Below are positions 53,455 to 64,000 of a stretch of DNA of 64,000 nucleotides, piece after piece. Source of the DNA: Protula sp. h YS-2021 (Eukaryota; Annelida; Polychaeta; Sabellida; Serpulidae). Position 1 is the stretch's first letter. Each line of letters begins with the position of its first letter. The stretch is from the NCBI GenBank assembly GCA_949752745.1, contig OX457031.1:51903103-51967102 (forward strand). The letters run 5' to 3'. The notes under the pieces were generated by a model that saw nothing but the letters and a program-made list of their open reading frames with translations, did not search any database and was not told the origin of the DNA. Position numbers and translations under genes: made by a program.

Positions 53455-53705
53455 TTTTAAAAATGCATAACATCCATGGTAACCTCTTGGTTCGTGAGTG
53501 TCCCCCAGGGGGATACACTGCCTGATAGGATTCTGTATCATATGGTAACCCCTTGGTTCGTGAGTGCCCCCCCCCCACCGGGGTGATGCACTGTCTCATA
53601 TGATTCTGTATCGCATGGTAACCCCTTGGTTCGTAAGTGCCCCCCCCCCCCCCCCCCCCCCCACTTTCCAGGGGATACGCTGTCTGATAGGATTCTGTAT
53701 CGTTC
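53455..53705. repeat. Tandem repeat, about 80 bp unit, three copies
   Basis: Units of atggtaaccccttggttcgt, then a poly-C run and a tgatagg attctgtatc end, at 53475, 53550 and 53615. The C run varies from 3 to about 22. Confidence 0.85.
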
Positions 53706-53829
53706 ACCGTCGGAAGTGATTGATCTTCAGGAAATAATTATTTTTTATATTATCTTATTACTCAAAGACCAGCAGATACAACTTATTAATATGAAATATG
53801 GCTTACTTGAATAGATTTTTCTTGCTTTC

Positions 53830-55730
53830 TTTATTTTGTGAAAGAGAAATTCAGTCAATAACAACACATTTCATACATAACACGAATTTAAAAAACATTA
53901 TAAAATGCAACATTAGTTTTCTTTCGGGTGGAGAGGGGAAAGGGAGTTAGGAGTAATTGACAAACCTGTAATTTATAAACTGAAGAAAAGTCATTTCTTA
54001 TCAGCTATGTTATTTATTCCAGTAGGCATTTTATCAAACTTAGCAATATTGTTGCGTGTTACATAATTTTTATGCTTTTGATTTATTTCCAAGCATAATT
54101 TAATTTTCACTTCTTCGCTGAAAAAAAATATGAAATATAACATAATAATTAATTTCTTCACTGAGCAAATCTTGTATCTCTTCACTGAGCAAAACTTGAA
54201 CCTCTTCACTGAGCAAACCGTGTACACCTTCACTGAGCAAATCTTGTACTTCTTCACTGACTTCTTTTCCTTTTCCGTTGAATAAATCATTTACAAAATT
54301 AATGTTGCAGAAAAAAAATGCCAAGTACCTCGTCTTTTTTATCATTACCTTGCCTTTTTTTATAAAATGTCTGATAATGTATAATTGGGGATAAAATAAT
54401 ATTTTGGCCTGTTCCGGATCATGTCTCAAGAGGCATTTCCGGAGAGTGCTGTCGAAAGAAATTTATACCAAAGGTATGCTCAGTTTTAATAATTCGTTTT
54501 ATACAAATGAGCTGCTAAAAAATTGAAAAGGGAAAGAAGGCATATTTCTGTTATTGCCCTTACTCAGTCAATAAACTATTGTGACACACATAAGATATTT
54601 GTACTATATAAAATTTGTTAATTTTACTTTTTGCAACGATTATTTTCTCTAGTAAGGTCAATTCTGTTTGGAACAGGTACTCATAACCTTGTTTAAACCT
54701 TTATTTCTTGTTAAAAAGTTTATCTCTCGAGTTTATTTCGGTCATTTCGTTTAAAAGACTTAAAATTTTTAACACGCAAATAGAATTAATTTTGTTTGAA
54801 AATTGTTTACGAAAGAGCCTTCCATATGTTTGCTGCATCCGATTCAGATGGGTGGCTCAATCCCTAGGAGGAAAAATAATGCTGATAGAGGATCTCATTG
54901 CATATAAATAGCAAAATATCTGCAAGTAAAAGCCAATTGATTGGCATTTTAAAGAAGAAACGAAGTAAACAGATATCAATAAAATTCATTTAGTGTATCA
55001 AAAGCTTTTTTTCAAAATCTTTAACGCTATAAGCGTGCATGGAAGAACATACAGATACAATATATGGCAACTGAATTTCCACCTTTTAGATGTCATATGG
55101 TCTACAAAAGAAAACTTAATATGTGGTTAACATATCGTTAACATATGACTATTAAAATGCTTACCATATACATTTATTATAGGGTTAACGTAAACTTTGC
55201 GTTTGCTATTTTGTCCTAACTTGTATTTACCCTAGGGTAGCCATAAGGTCAAAGTCGGCACAGTGAAAATGAATTTTAAATAAATCTTCAGCAAAACAAA
55301 ACCACATGGTGACCATGTGGTAACCCATGTGGTAACCACTTGAAGATATATTCTGCCAATGTTGACCATAATATATTAACCAAAATACCCCATAAAAGTA
55401 CGTAATTAGGCATCGTCAAGTGTGTAACCAGTATTAGCATGCTGGCAAGATATAAAATCAAAACGCTTCCCACGTGGTTATTTTTAGACATGTAATGTGA
55501 CATATAATACAACAAGATATGACTATATAATTTTTAAATTTGAAATGTTAAATCTTTGTTTTTCATTTTAATAAAAATGTGGTAATTGCAGACGATTGTC
55601 GCAAAAGCATCACTCTAATTATGGTTTAAATATCTAATGTAATTATTATTTTAAGTGTTCAATTCCTGTCTTATATTTGTAATATAATATCAACGCCATT
55701 TAAGTTGCCTAAGTAATTATTATACAAGCC
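53830..55730. other. AT-rich non-coding region with small repeat
   Basis: Contains a 27-bp tandem repeat (cttcactgagcaaatcttgtacct), about five copies at 54158-54265. No credible gene. Inverted ggtaaccacatggt-type motifs occur at 55296-55340. Confidence 0.6.
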
Positions 55731-55847
55731 TTGGGTTACATTTTTTCAAACAGAATCGGTACAGAAAAGGGAATTGCAGGGGCGGCACCTGGAACAGATA
55801 AATGCAACTGCTGTGTTCTCAAAGATAACTGCACAGTCAATTTTAGT

Positions 55848-55935
55848 CACTCGGCTAAATGTCGCTCGTCTAAATGTCGCTCCGCTGAATATCGCTCGGC
55901 TGAATGCCGCTCGGCTGAGTTTCGCTCGGCTGAGT
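55848..55935. repeat. 15-bp tandem repeat
   Basis: Six to seven units of ctcggctgaatgtcg. Open frames on both strands are repeat artefacts. Confidence 0.85.
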
Positions 55936-56489
55936 TGTACACTGCTTGTGTACAAGTTGCTCATAGTAACTGCACATTTCGCTGTTTTGCTCTAGAATCG
56001 ACGTTCTTCATACGGATATTACGGCGATCTATTATCTCATCAGTTACAAGTGAGCCGGGGGCGGGGGCTGGTGGTGGACAAATTTTGAGTGACTGAGCAT
56101 TATTTGAAGTTAAATAGACCTTTTTTACAATATGGGAAATACAAAACCTTTTTTACAATATGGGAAATACGCAATGTATTAGTGAAAATATGGGAATTAA
56201 AAGATTACCAAAACAGCATTGAACTTACACAGTCATTTTTGTAGAACTGCAAACAAAGATCACGATTCTCAAAAATGCTGATTACTGTTTTATATATAAA
56301 TAGTTATTTACTTTCGTTTTCACTGTAATTTTGATGACTATCTTTGAACAACAGAGAAAGAAAATAAATACGTTACGGTCAGATTTTGAGTGCATATCCA
56401 CACGATATCAGAGCCTTTTGCTGTTAATCTGTAGTAGGTCGCCAAGCAACAATTATAGATTACAGTATGTGTTCATGAATAATGGTTGG

Positions 56490-56990
56490 CAATCCCGCAG
56501 GGAGGGGAGGGGGCGGTGCTTGGCAGCATATCTGTTGCGTGCATGTCCAAAAATAAAACGCAGAGAAAGAGGGGAGGGGTGATTTTACTGCCAGAGAGAT
56601 CTGCGGAGTGCCAGCGCCGTCAAAAAGGGGGTAAATGTCATCCAGTACTTCGCGTTTTCGCACAAAAGGGGAATAAATGCCATCCAATACTCCGCGTTTT
56701 CCATAAAAAGGGACGTTCTTTAGGAACTGCACTCCGTGTCCAAAATGGGACGGAAATAATGCGAACACACACGTCTCAATGCAATAATCTTCTGCTTTTC
56801 GTTAAATGGTTACAGTGACGAGTGTTCTAACGGAGCTTGTACTCATAAGTACATAATGCAGTTAGAAGTGTTCTTAAAAAATTAATTTGGCACTCCTCGT
56901 TCAGAGGGTAAAATTTACACGAGTGTCCGCGTTTAGCTACAAAAGAGATTTTTTTTAAAAATCAGCACTCCGCGTTTGGGGGACATACAT
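56490..56990. repeat. Interspersed repeat with cactccgcgttt motifs
   Basis: Several loosely repeated units (gtactccgcgtttt, aaaaggg). Related to 34990-35240 and 53180-53450. Non-coding. Confidence 0.5.
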
Positions 56991-56999
56991 GTGATTCGA

Positions 57000-58970
57000 T
57001 GAATGCGTCCCCCCTCCCCCGCCCCCCCCCCCGCCTTGCCAGTTTTAGAATCCGAGCAGATTCCCATGAAGAACTCATTCAACCGCAAGAATTCACATTA
57101 AATTCTGAGACCAAACAAGCTGCGAACCAAACAAGAGACCAAACGCGAGAACCAAACAAGAAGTTGCGCGGATAAAAACATGTCCGCACAATGTGATCAA
57201 ACAATAAGACAGCGCAAAAATCAGCTGCACTTGTGGGCTGACCAATAGTGCCTGCCGAACAAACATTCCTTGGTGAAATGAGCAGCTAAACAGCCAGCTT
57301 TTAAATAAGCAGCTACATAACCAGCTGCTATCTTTTTTCTTAACTTGAGGCATTGGCGAGTATGTGGGAGACAGAGCGGAGAGGATTGTAAATCAGCATT
57401 ACACCAGATCCGCAACCCCCCCCCCCCGCCACCCTCCACCCCTCCCACCCCCAAGCTACTCCGCGAAGTCGCACTTGCATTTTCTTAAATGCGTCATAAA
57501 TTTGCATAATGGAGTTAATTATTCTTGACAACATCTTTCTATAAATAGCATGAACTACACTTTTAAAGGGGGTTGTTATTGTCCGTCGCATATATCGATA
57601 ACATCCCGTCATTTGACATTGGAGATCAGTCTGAAAACAACCGTGTTTACATAAATGTCTGCATGGCAATATTTCTCTAACCTGCTGTTATATCTGTTGT
57701 GGATCTCATTTAGTGCATCTTTTTTTTTTCTTTTTTGTTTCAAAGCACAGTGAAAAACCCAATGTTTGGACGAACCAACACATAAGATCGCTTTCCTGGT
57801 GTACTATTTTAGGTGCTAACGTTAATTTCAAAATAAAATTTCGCAAATAACCTAACCCCCCCCCCCAAAAAAAAGGACGATTTGAAATCAGTGCCGCTGG
57901 TAGTCCTCGTATAGAGTCTTCACTGTACCCGTCCTTTTGGTGCGATATAACATGTCCATATGGGATCCCGCAGCCCTTGATATCATACAGTTTTCTCACG
58001 CATGGCAAATTTTACAAGACATTAGCAAAAAATTGGCACGTAATACCTCTATTATATTTAACTTAAATCTTAATGTTATAATGGTGGTTTTAAAAGATAG
58101 TAATGCTTCATTCTACATGTGCAGAGTGTTATTAATATTATTTTTTTACTGAAGCCAAAGGGCAGTAAGGACCAGCCCAAATTTGTTGAATTTATAACAA
58201 AGTATTTAATCCCTGCATGTTTAGTTGGGCGGACGCGGTATGAGTTACACTGCTGCCCCGGTATTCACAAAAGTTAACTGCACAGTTAACTGCACTCCCA
58301 GAAGAGAAAATCAGTTTGGCCCACCTGTATCATGGAACAATTTTAGTTGGATTTATTGCCTGCTATATAGGTTGAATTTATTCATTTACGTTCTGATGTT
58401 CTGGTTGCTAAGGGAGCAGTTAACGGAATCAGTTAACTGCATCGTTACCTTTTATGAATACGGCCGCTGGTGGTGAGATTTTCGTTTGGTCCTGTTTTTG
58501 TTGGTGCGTTTTAGAAATAACTACCGGTACATTTATTAATAATTTAATAAAGGTGAAAACTTTTGAGCTTGTTCTGTCAGTAACTGGCCGACGTTTTTCT
58601 GTCCTGATGAAAGGCGAAAACAGAAACAATTGTAATCTGAAAATATGCTTAAAACGACGCGGGCTGCAATATGCGTTCGAAAATACTGCACACTTGGTTT
58701 TTTTTCTAGCATTTCTTTGCATATGGCCCGCTAGGCATTTAATAAAATTATTATAATGAAAACTAAGAAGCAGTTTTCTAAAGGAAATCTGCAATGATAC
58801 AGAGGACTGTTTCCGTAATGGGTAGCTGCGAGGAAAACATAACCCAGAAAACTGACGAACACTGTGGACTAACTACAAGTCAGTCAATGTGTGCGTCAAC
58901 GGCGGAAGAATCTTATTTATTTGTTTATTTTGAAGTCTGGGAATTCCCTTACTTCAAGCCATCTGACTTT
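57000..58970. other. Non-coding host sequence
   Basis: G/C runs at 57010-57035 and 57417-57427 and a degenerate accaaacaagag repeat at 57110-57165. No recognisable exon. Confidence 0.5.
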
Positions 58971-58974
58971 GGGG

Positions 58975-59318
58975 ACGGTTGAAGTTACAGACCATTTTAA
59001 AATATTTTTGTATTTTTTTTTAATATAAAAAAGTCGACACCAATTAATTCCCATCAGCCCTCGGGAATATTTTGAGGGCTGTAATAATTCTATTCTTTTT
59101 GTTGAGCGATTATTTACTTTATTTATTTATATGTTTATTAATTATTATTACGGTTGAAGTTACAGACCATTTTAAATTTTCTTTTAATAGAAAAAAGTCG
59201 ACACCAATTAATTCCCATCAGCCCTCGGGAATATTTTGAGGGCTGTAACAATTCTATTCTTTTTGTTGAGCGATTATTTACTTTATTTATTTATATGTTT
59301 ATTAATTATTATTATTGC
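58975..59318. repeat. Tandem duplication, about 175-bp unit
   Basis: Two copies joined at about 59151 (cggttgaagttacagacca starts each). Over 95% alike apart from short indels, so recent. Confidence 0.92.
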
Positions 59319-59420
59319 TTTTATTATTATTATCATTGATATTATTATTTCATATCATTTTCACCATCAGCATTATTATTACTACTATTTCCTGGCAACG
59401 ATGAGTATATGGGTATAAGC

Positions 59421-59424
<4 letters not shown>

Positions 59425-59480
<56 letters not shown>

Positions 59481-59585
59481 ATGTGTGTATGTGTGTGTAT
59501 GTGTTTGCGTGTGTGTGTGTCTGTGTATGTGTGCGTGTGTGTGTTTGCGTGTGTGTGTGTCTGTGTGTGTGTCTGTGTGTTCCAC
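59425..59585. repeat. AT then TG dinucleotide microsatellite
   Basis: (AT)8 followed by about 75 TG/TGTGCG-type repeats. Frames through it (Cys-Val or Thr-His repeats) are artefacts. Confidence 0.97.
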
Positions 59586-60502
59586 TGCTCATTCTGCAAA
59601 TGATGTAACCACTACACAAAGCCCAGAAACTATGACAAATAAATGCTTCGGAAAATTCGTGTAATCAGCGAATACTTTTATTCCTTGGAATTAATATTAC
59701 TTCACTACGCGAATTCCCTGAAATTGATAGTACTTCACTACGCGAATTCCCCTAACGATTCAGGTAATTTGTGTGATGCGGAAAATCAAGCAAATAATAT
59801 AAGTGAATAGAAACATATCACGCCCAAACTAAGAAATAAGTCTACTGACCAGCACTGAGACTCTGGTGAATGCACAGCATTAGATTCAAAGCTTGGTCGT
59901 TCAAATCAGGAACAAACATAACACTACGGAGAATGTCGGCCAACTCTCCCCCATTTCTAACTCCGTCAGCTGCCCCCCCCCCCCATCGGTGGTAGGACGG
60001 TCATCTTCCATCTCCCCCAACGTAGTCGGGCGGTCACCCCCACTCTCCCCCATTGTGGTAGGACGGTTACCCCCTGTGCCAATATGGTCAGGCGGTCACA
60101 GCCACACTCCCCAATGTAGTGGGACGGTCATAACCACACTCCTCCAGTGTGGGACGGTCATCTGCCTCCCCCCTCTCCCCCCCCCCCCCGCTTCACAAAC
60201 TTGTAAGAACCAGCTGACCTCTTCATTGTCGTTGATCATGGCTGACTGATGTGCAACTGTTTAGACTTTAGGATTGTGTTGAAAATATTGTTATTGTGCA
60301 GCAAGTGGAAAAGTTGTCATAAAAATATTATTCTCGGTAATGTGAAAACAAGCCAAAAAAAAAACCCTGCCCTCCTTGATACTGTTACACTTTCTGTCTT
60401 CGTCATTGGTGGAGGGGATCGGGGGATCGAGGGGTGGAGAGGAGAGGGGCCAGATGGATTTGGAAATCTTAATTACAGGAGATAACTGGATTGGCCAGCG
60501 TT

Positions 60503-61582
60503 TTTGTTAAAACAAAAACGGATATGTCTCCCCCGCACCCCAATCAGTCACGTGAAAAAAAATCAGCAAAAATACATTTTTTGAGAAAATGAAAAAAAAC
60601 TTCGCAGTAAACATTTCCACTACATATGGGTTCTTCTTGCCATGTTTCAGCCTAATCCAACAAACTGTTTCGGAGACATTGCAACAATTATGGCAAAAAA
60701 AGTTAAAAATCAAAAATTGAAAAATTCGCCAAAACTACATTTTCAAGGAAAATGATAAAAAAAATTTGTAGTAAATATTTACACGTTTTGTGAGTTCTTC
60801 CTGCCAAGTTTCAGTTTAATCCAACAAACCGTTTCGGAGATATAGCAACGATATGGCCAAAAAGGTTAAAATTCAAAAATTAAAAAAAAATCGCCAAAAA
60901 TACATTTTCAACGGAAATGAAAAGAAACTTCGCAGTAAACATTTGCACTTTATGTGGGTTATTCTTGCTACGTTTCAGTTTAATTCAATAAACTGTTTTG
61001 GAGATATTGCAACAATATATTGAAAAAAGTTAAAAATCAAAAATTGAAAAATTCGCCAAAAATACATTTTCAACGAAAATGAAAAAACTTCGCGGTAAAC
61101 ATTTACACGTTTTGTGAGTTCTTCTTGCCAAGTTTCAGCCTAATCCAACAAACCGTTTCGGAGATATCGCAACAATATTGCCCAAAAAAGTTCAAACTCA
61201 AAAATTTAAAAATTCGCCAAAAATACATTTTCAGCGGAAATAACGTAAAACTTCACAGTAAACATTTGCACTATATGTGTATTGTTCTTGCCACATTTCA
61301 GCCTAATCCAACAAACTGTTTTGGAGATATAGCCTGCCAAAGTGAAAAAATGCACGAAACCCCCCCCCCCCCTTATGTTCAAAAATTTGCCAAAAATAAA
61401 ATTTTTGAGGAAACGAAAAACAAAAATACCACGGGCATCATCTAGACATGTACCCCAATATGTCTGTATGTTTTAAGAAAAATCAACTCATCAATTTCAT
61501 ACGAACTCACTGCGGACAGACGGACGGACGGATGGACACACCAAATGCTATATATATCTCCCTTAGGGGGAGACATATAATT
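60503..61582 (+). mobile_element. Interspersed element with atatgtctcccc ends, long copy
   Basis: Same ends as 51527-52175 but with about five tandem internal units of about 165 bp. Each holds aacttcgcagtaaacattt, ttcttgccaagtttcagcc and gtttcggagatat. It ends after actcactgcggacagacgg and gggggagacatataa. No coding region. Confidence 0.75.
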
Positions 61583-62301
61583 CTCCTACGACATGCCCTG
61601 GTGGGACGGCTTGGTTATAACTATATACTCCCGAGTTTCATCCATGAAATCTTTTCTCGCTAAGCTCCCAATTACACACCGAATATGGTAAATAACAAGC
61701 CCACAGGTTCAACCCAGGATTACATACTCAGAACAGGTGTATACTCTGTGACTGGAATATTACAACGCGTATTTTTCGTTTTGGTGGGTTGGGGTGTAGA
61801 GGGCACTAATCGACCATAAGTATTTCGATAAGCTTGATGAATTTTGGTATGATTTGACAATTACCCCTCGTTAACAGACTGGGCAAAATATTTAGAACAC
61901 ATCATTGGGAGTCAGAATGCACGCAGGTGAACTCAAAATACTTCTTCTCCTACAGTTTTTACCTGTAGTTTAATTCTCCAAGTCCCTGGCTTTTCATTCA
62001 GGGAATACTCAAATTCACTGGCATTATAAGGAATATATGAACCTAGCGGTCGCAGCGAATACATGGATTCCCTGATCATTTCAGGGAAAACGCATTTCCT
62101 GATAGCACGAATTCCCTGCAACATACGTGTATTCTTTAGAATCAGCAATTCTGCTTGTGTTGTTACAGTCCCTAGGCTCTGCGAGGTGCTTACATCATTT
62201 CTAGGAATCGCAGTGCAAAACTTACCAGATAAATTGAAAAGCCTTTTTTCGGATTTATTAAACAATAAGAGTTCTATAGAGTGACGCACATAGGGAATCC
62301 G

Positions 62302-63250
62302 CGACATCTCGCATCTGGACATCTCGCATCTGGACATCCCGCATCCGACAACTCGCATCTGGACATCTCGCATCTGGACATCCCGCATCCAAATGAAAAA
62401 GTGGACATCTCGCATCCGTGATTTTTTGCATGATTTATCATTGTGTTTCGACGGTGGGGGGGGGGGTTGGGGGTAGGTGGTAATCATTTTATTTAGTGTA
62501 TTTTGACCCTGTACTTTGTGTATATGAAACCATTGAGACAAAGCTTAGGTTTGCCCCTAATACTTTCGATGAATTCCATTCTAATTTTACCATTCCATAG
62601 CAAAACCCCTGATTTGGACTTAAATATCTTACCTTTATATACCATACCTTAAGGGATGGGGATTCGTGACTCCATCTTACCCGCCGCATTTTTGAACCTG
62701 TGCACATTTCCCTTCCAAACCGTGCATCAAAGGTAAATTTTTAAAAATTGAATAGATCAGTGGGATTAGTGGATGTGGATTCATTCTTAACACTGAACCG
62801 CCGCACGTTCATTAAATCCTTCATGCTTTTAAGTGCCTCTTTCGAGGGATTAGCATATATGGATTTGCGCTGCACCGAACGTTGAACAACTCACTATGGC
62901 ATTCACTGAGTACAAATCTAAGTCTAACTCTTGAATTACCCCGTAAACTGAACTGAGTTTTTTCAGTTGATTTACTCAAATAACTTACGTTTTGGAAACC
63001 CCTGTTAATATCGTCAAGCACAAAATCTCGCTTATAATAACTTACGTTTTGGAAACCCCTGTAATTTATTTTCTGTGTGAAGTTTCCCAAACACACCGTT
63101 AAAGTCCCCCATTAAAAGCAGACCAAAATCACGGATGCGAAATGTCCACTTTTTCATTTGGATGCGAGATGTCCAGATGCGAGATGTCCAGATGCGAGTT
63201 GTCAGATGCGAGATGTCGAGATGCGAGATGTCCAGATGCGAGACGTCTGG
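62302..63250. mobile_element. Element with inverted ends made of 16-bp repeats
   Basis: 62302-62425 contains about seven units of cgcatctggacatct, then ccaaatgaaaaagtgg and ccgtgatttt. 63127-63250 is the inverted copy. The 700-bp interior has no gene, but has an internal direct repeat (acttacgttttggaaacccc at 62983 and 63042). Confidence 0.7.
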
Positions 63251-63728
63251 ATACCCACATAGGTATTGTTTAAGCGGATTGTGGTGCATTGATATGGTAC
63301 ACCCCTCAATACCACTCCCAGCCCACCAAACACCATCAGCACCACTTATAAACTTGTACTAACGCTGCAGGCCGAACCCTCGTCCTTGGATTTCTGTCTT
63401 TTTTTTTTTTGCGTAATTTAAATCCGTGCCAATATGTTTATTTTTTTTAACATTGTACACTCTGTGTTGGTGTATTTTTATCGGCATTTATTTAAATTCA
63501 CCCTTCCTGCCTTTTCTGCCCTTTCTGCCCAACTCAGCAACAAAGAGACCCCGCCGATTGCGACTCGTGGGCCTTATTAATTCCCACGACTCCTCCAAAT
63601 AGTGATCTATCAAGTCAGCATTATTGTCACAGTTTTGGACTCAGTCAACTCCTTTTTAATTTCAGCATACGAAAATTGCTTGGTGTTCGGTCAGATTTTA
63701 ATAAGCGATCGGCACGTTTTTTTCTATT

Positions 63729-64000
63729 TACAGTAAAAACCCGGATATGGACACCTCTCTATTATGGACACCCCTGAATTATGGACAGCATTTTTCAGTC
63801 TGTTTTAAAACGCCATAGCGTTCTGTTATATCTACACCCCTCTATTGTGGACACCCCTCTATTTAGAATTAGGGACACTCTTTTTATCCCGTAAGTACGG
63901 TTACACATTTAAAACAACCCCTTTATTGTAGACAGTCAAATTGCTGTCCATATTTTGTATGTTATGTAAACAACCCATATCAGCTTGTTACTCGGTAGTG
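63729..64000 (+). mobile_element. Pogo/Tigger-like transposon end
   Basis: Starts acagtaaaaacccggatatg and repeats tggacacccctctatt-type units, typical of IS630/pogo termini. It runs off the window. Confidence 0.5.

Noticed and set aside
55731..56096. 121-codon ORF with Ser/Arg/Cys repeats
   Set aside because: It is generated by the 15-bp tandem repeat; the opposite strand is open as well.
59345..59664. Cys-Val and Thr-His repeat proteins
   Set aside because: They arise from the TG dinucleotide microsatellite.

Overview
The window is nuclear DNA from a marine-type invertebrate animal, not a prokaryote. It has GT-AG introns, a tRNA-derived SINE, Tc1/mariner, P-element-like and pogo-like remnants, minisatellites and two Maverick/Polinton elements. 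Polinton richness plus ILEI-domain genes would suit a mollusc or another lophotrochozoan or basal deuterostome. The species cannot be told from the sequence.

Layout. Positions 1-3540 and 43750-50110 are two copies of one segmental duplication. Each carries minus-strand exons of an ILEI (FAM3-like) domain gene. A 19.7 kb Polinton (3933-23662) sits at the left copy with terminal inverted repeats of about 490 and 566 bp. Its plus-strand block (8.0-16.2 kb) holds an acidic protein with two CARD-like domains, a PC4-like/zinc protein, two small related ORFs, an integrase with chromodomain, a packaging ATPase, a small basic protein with a hydrophobic tail, a conserved Polinton protein, a predicted lipidated Cys-rich protein, minor capsid, pVI-like, major capsid and adenain-like protease. 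Its minus-strand block (22.1-16.5 kb) holds a zinc-ribbon protein, protein-primed DNA polymerase B and PC4-like proteins. A RING protein near the right end is fired from a shared promoter with the zinc-ribbon gene. Many genes carry one frameshift or in-frame stop, so this copy is decayed but still readable in nearly every gene.

From 23.7 to 43 kb is host DNA: three phase-compatible plus-strand exons of an unrecognised gene (25.3-27.6 kb), a P-element-like remnant (28.2-29.3 kb), and a second ILEI gene on the minus strand (39.2 to 32.0 kb) with a coiled-coil last exon. A Tc1-like element (36.9-38.4 kb) lies in one of its introns. In the right duplication copy a 3.77 kb mini-Polinton (45990-49756) is inserted with a perfect 6-bp target duplication. 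The unoccupied site survives in the left copy at about 3149. The rest (50-64 kb) is satellite, interspersed repeats and intergenic DNA.

How it works together. The Polinton gene set is that of a virus-like element: integrase and polymerase for insertion and replication, ATPase, protease and two jelly-roll proteins for a capsid. Accessory genes (CARD-like, RING, lipidated protein, PC4 family) look aimed at host signalling or nucleic acid. That last role is inference.
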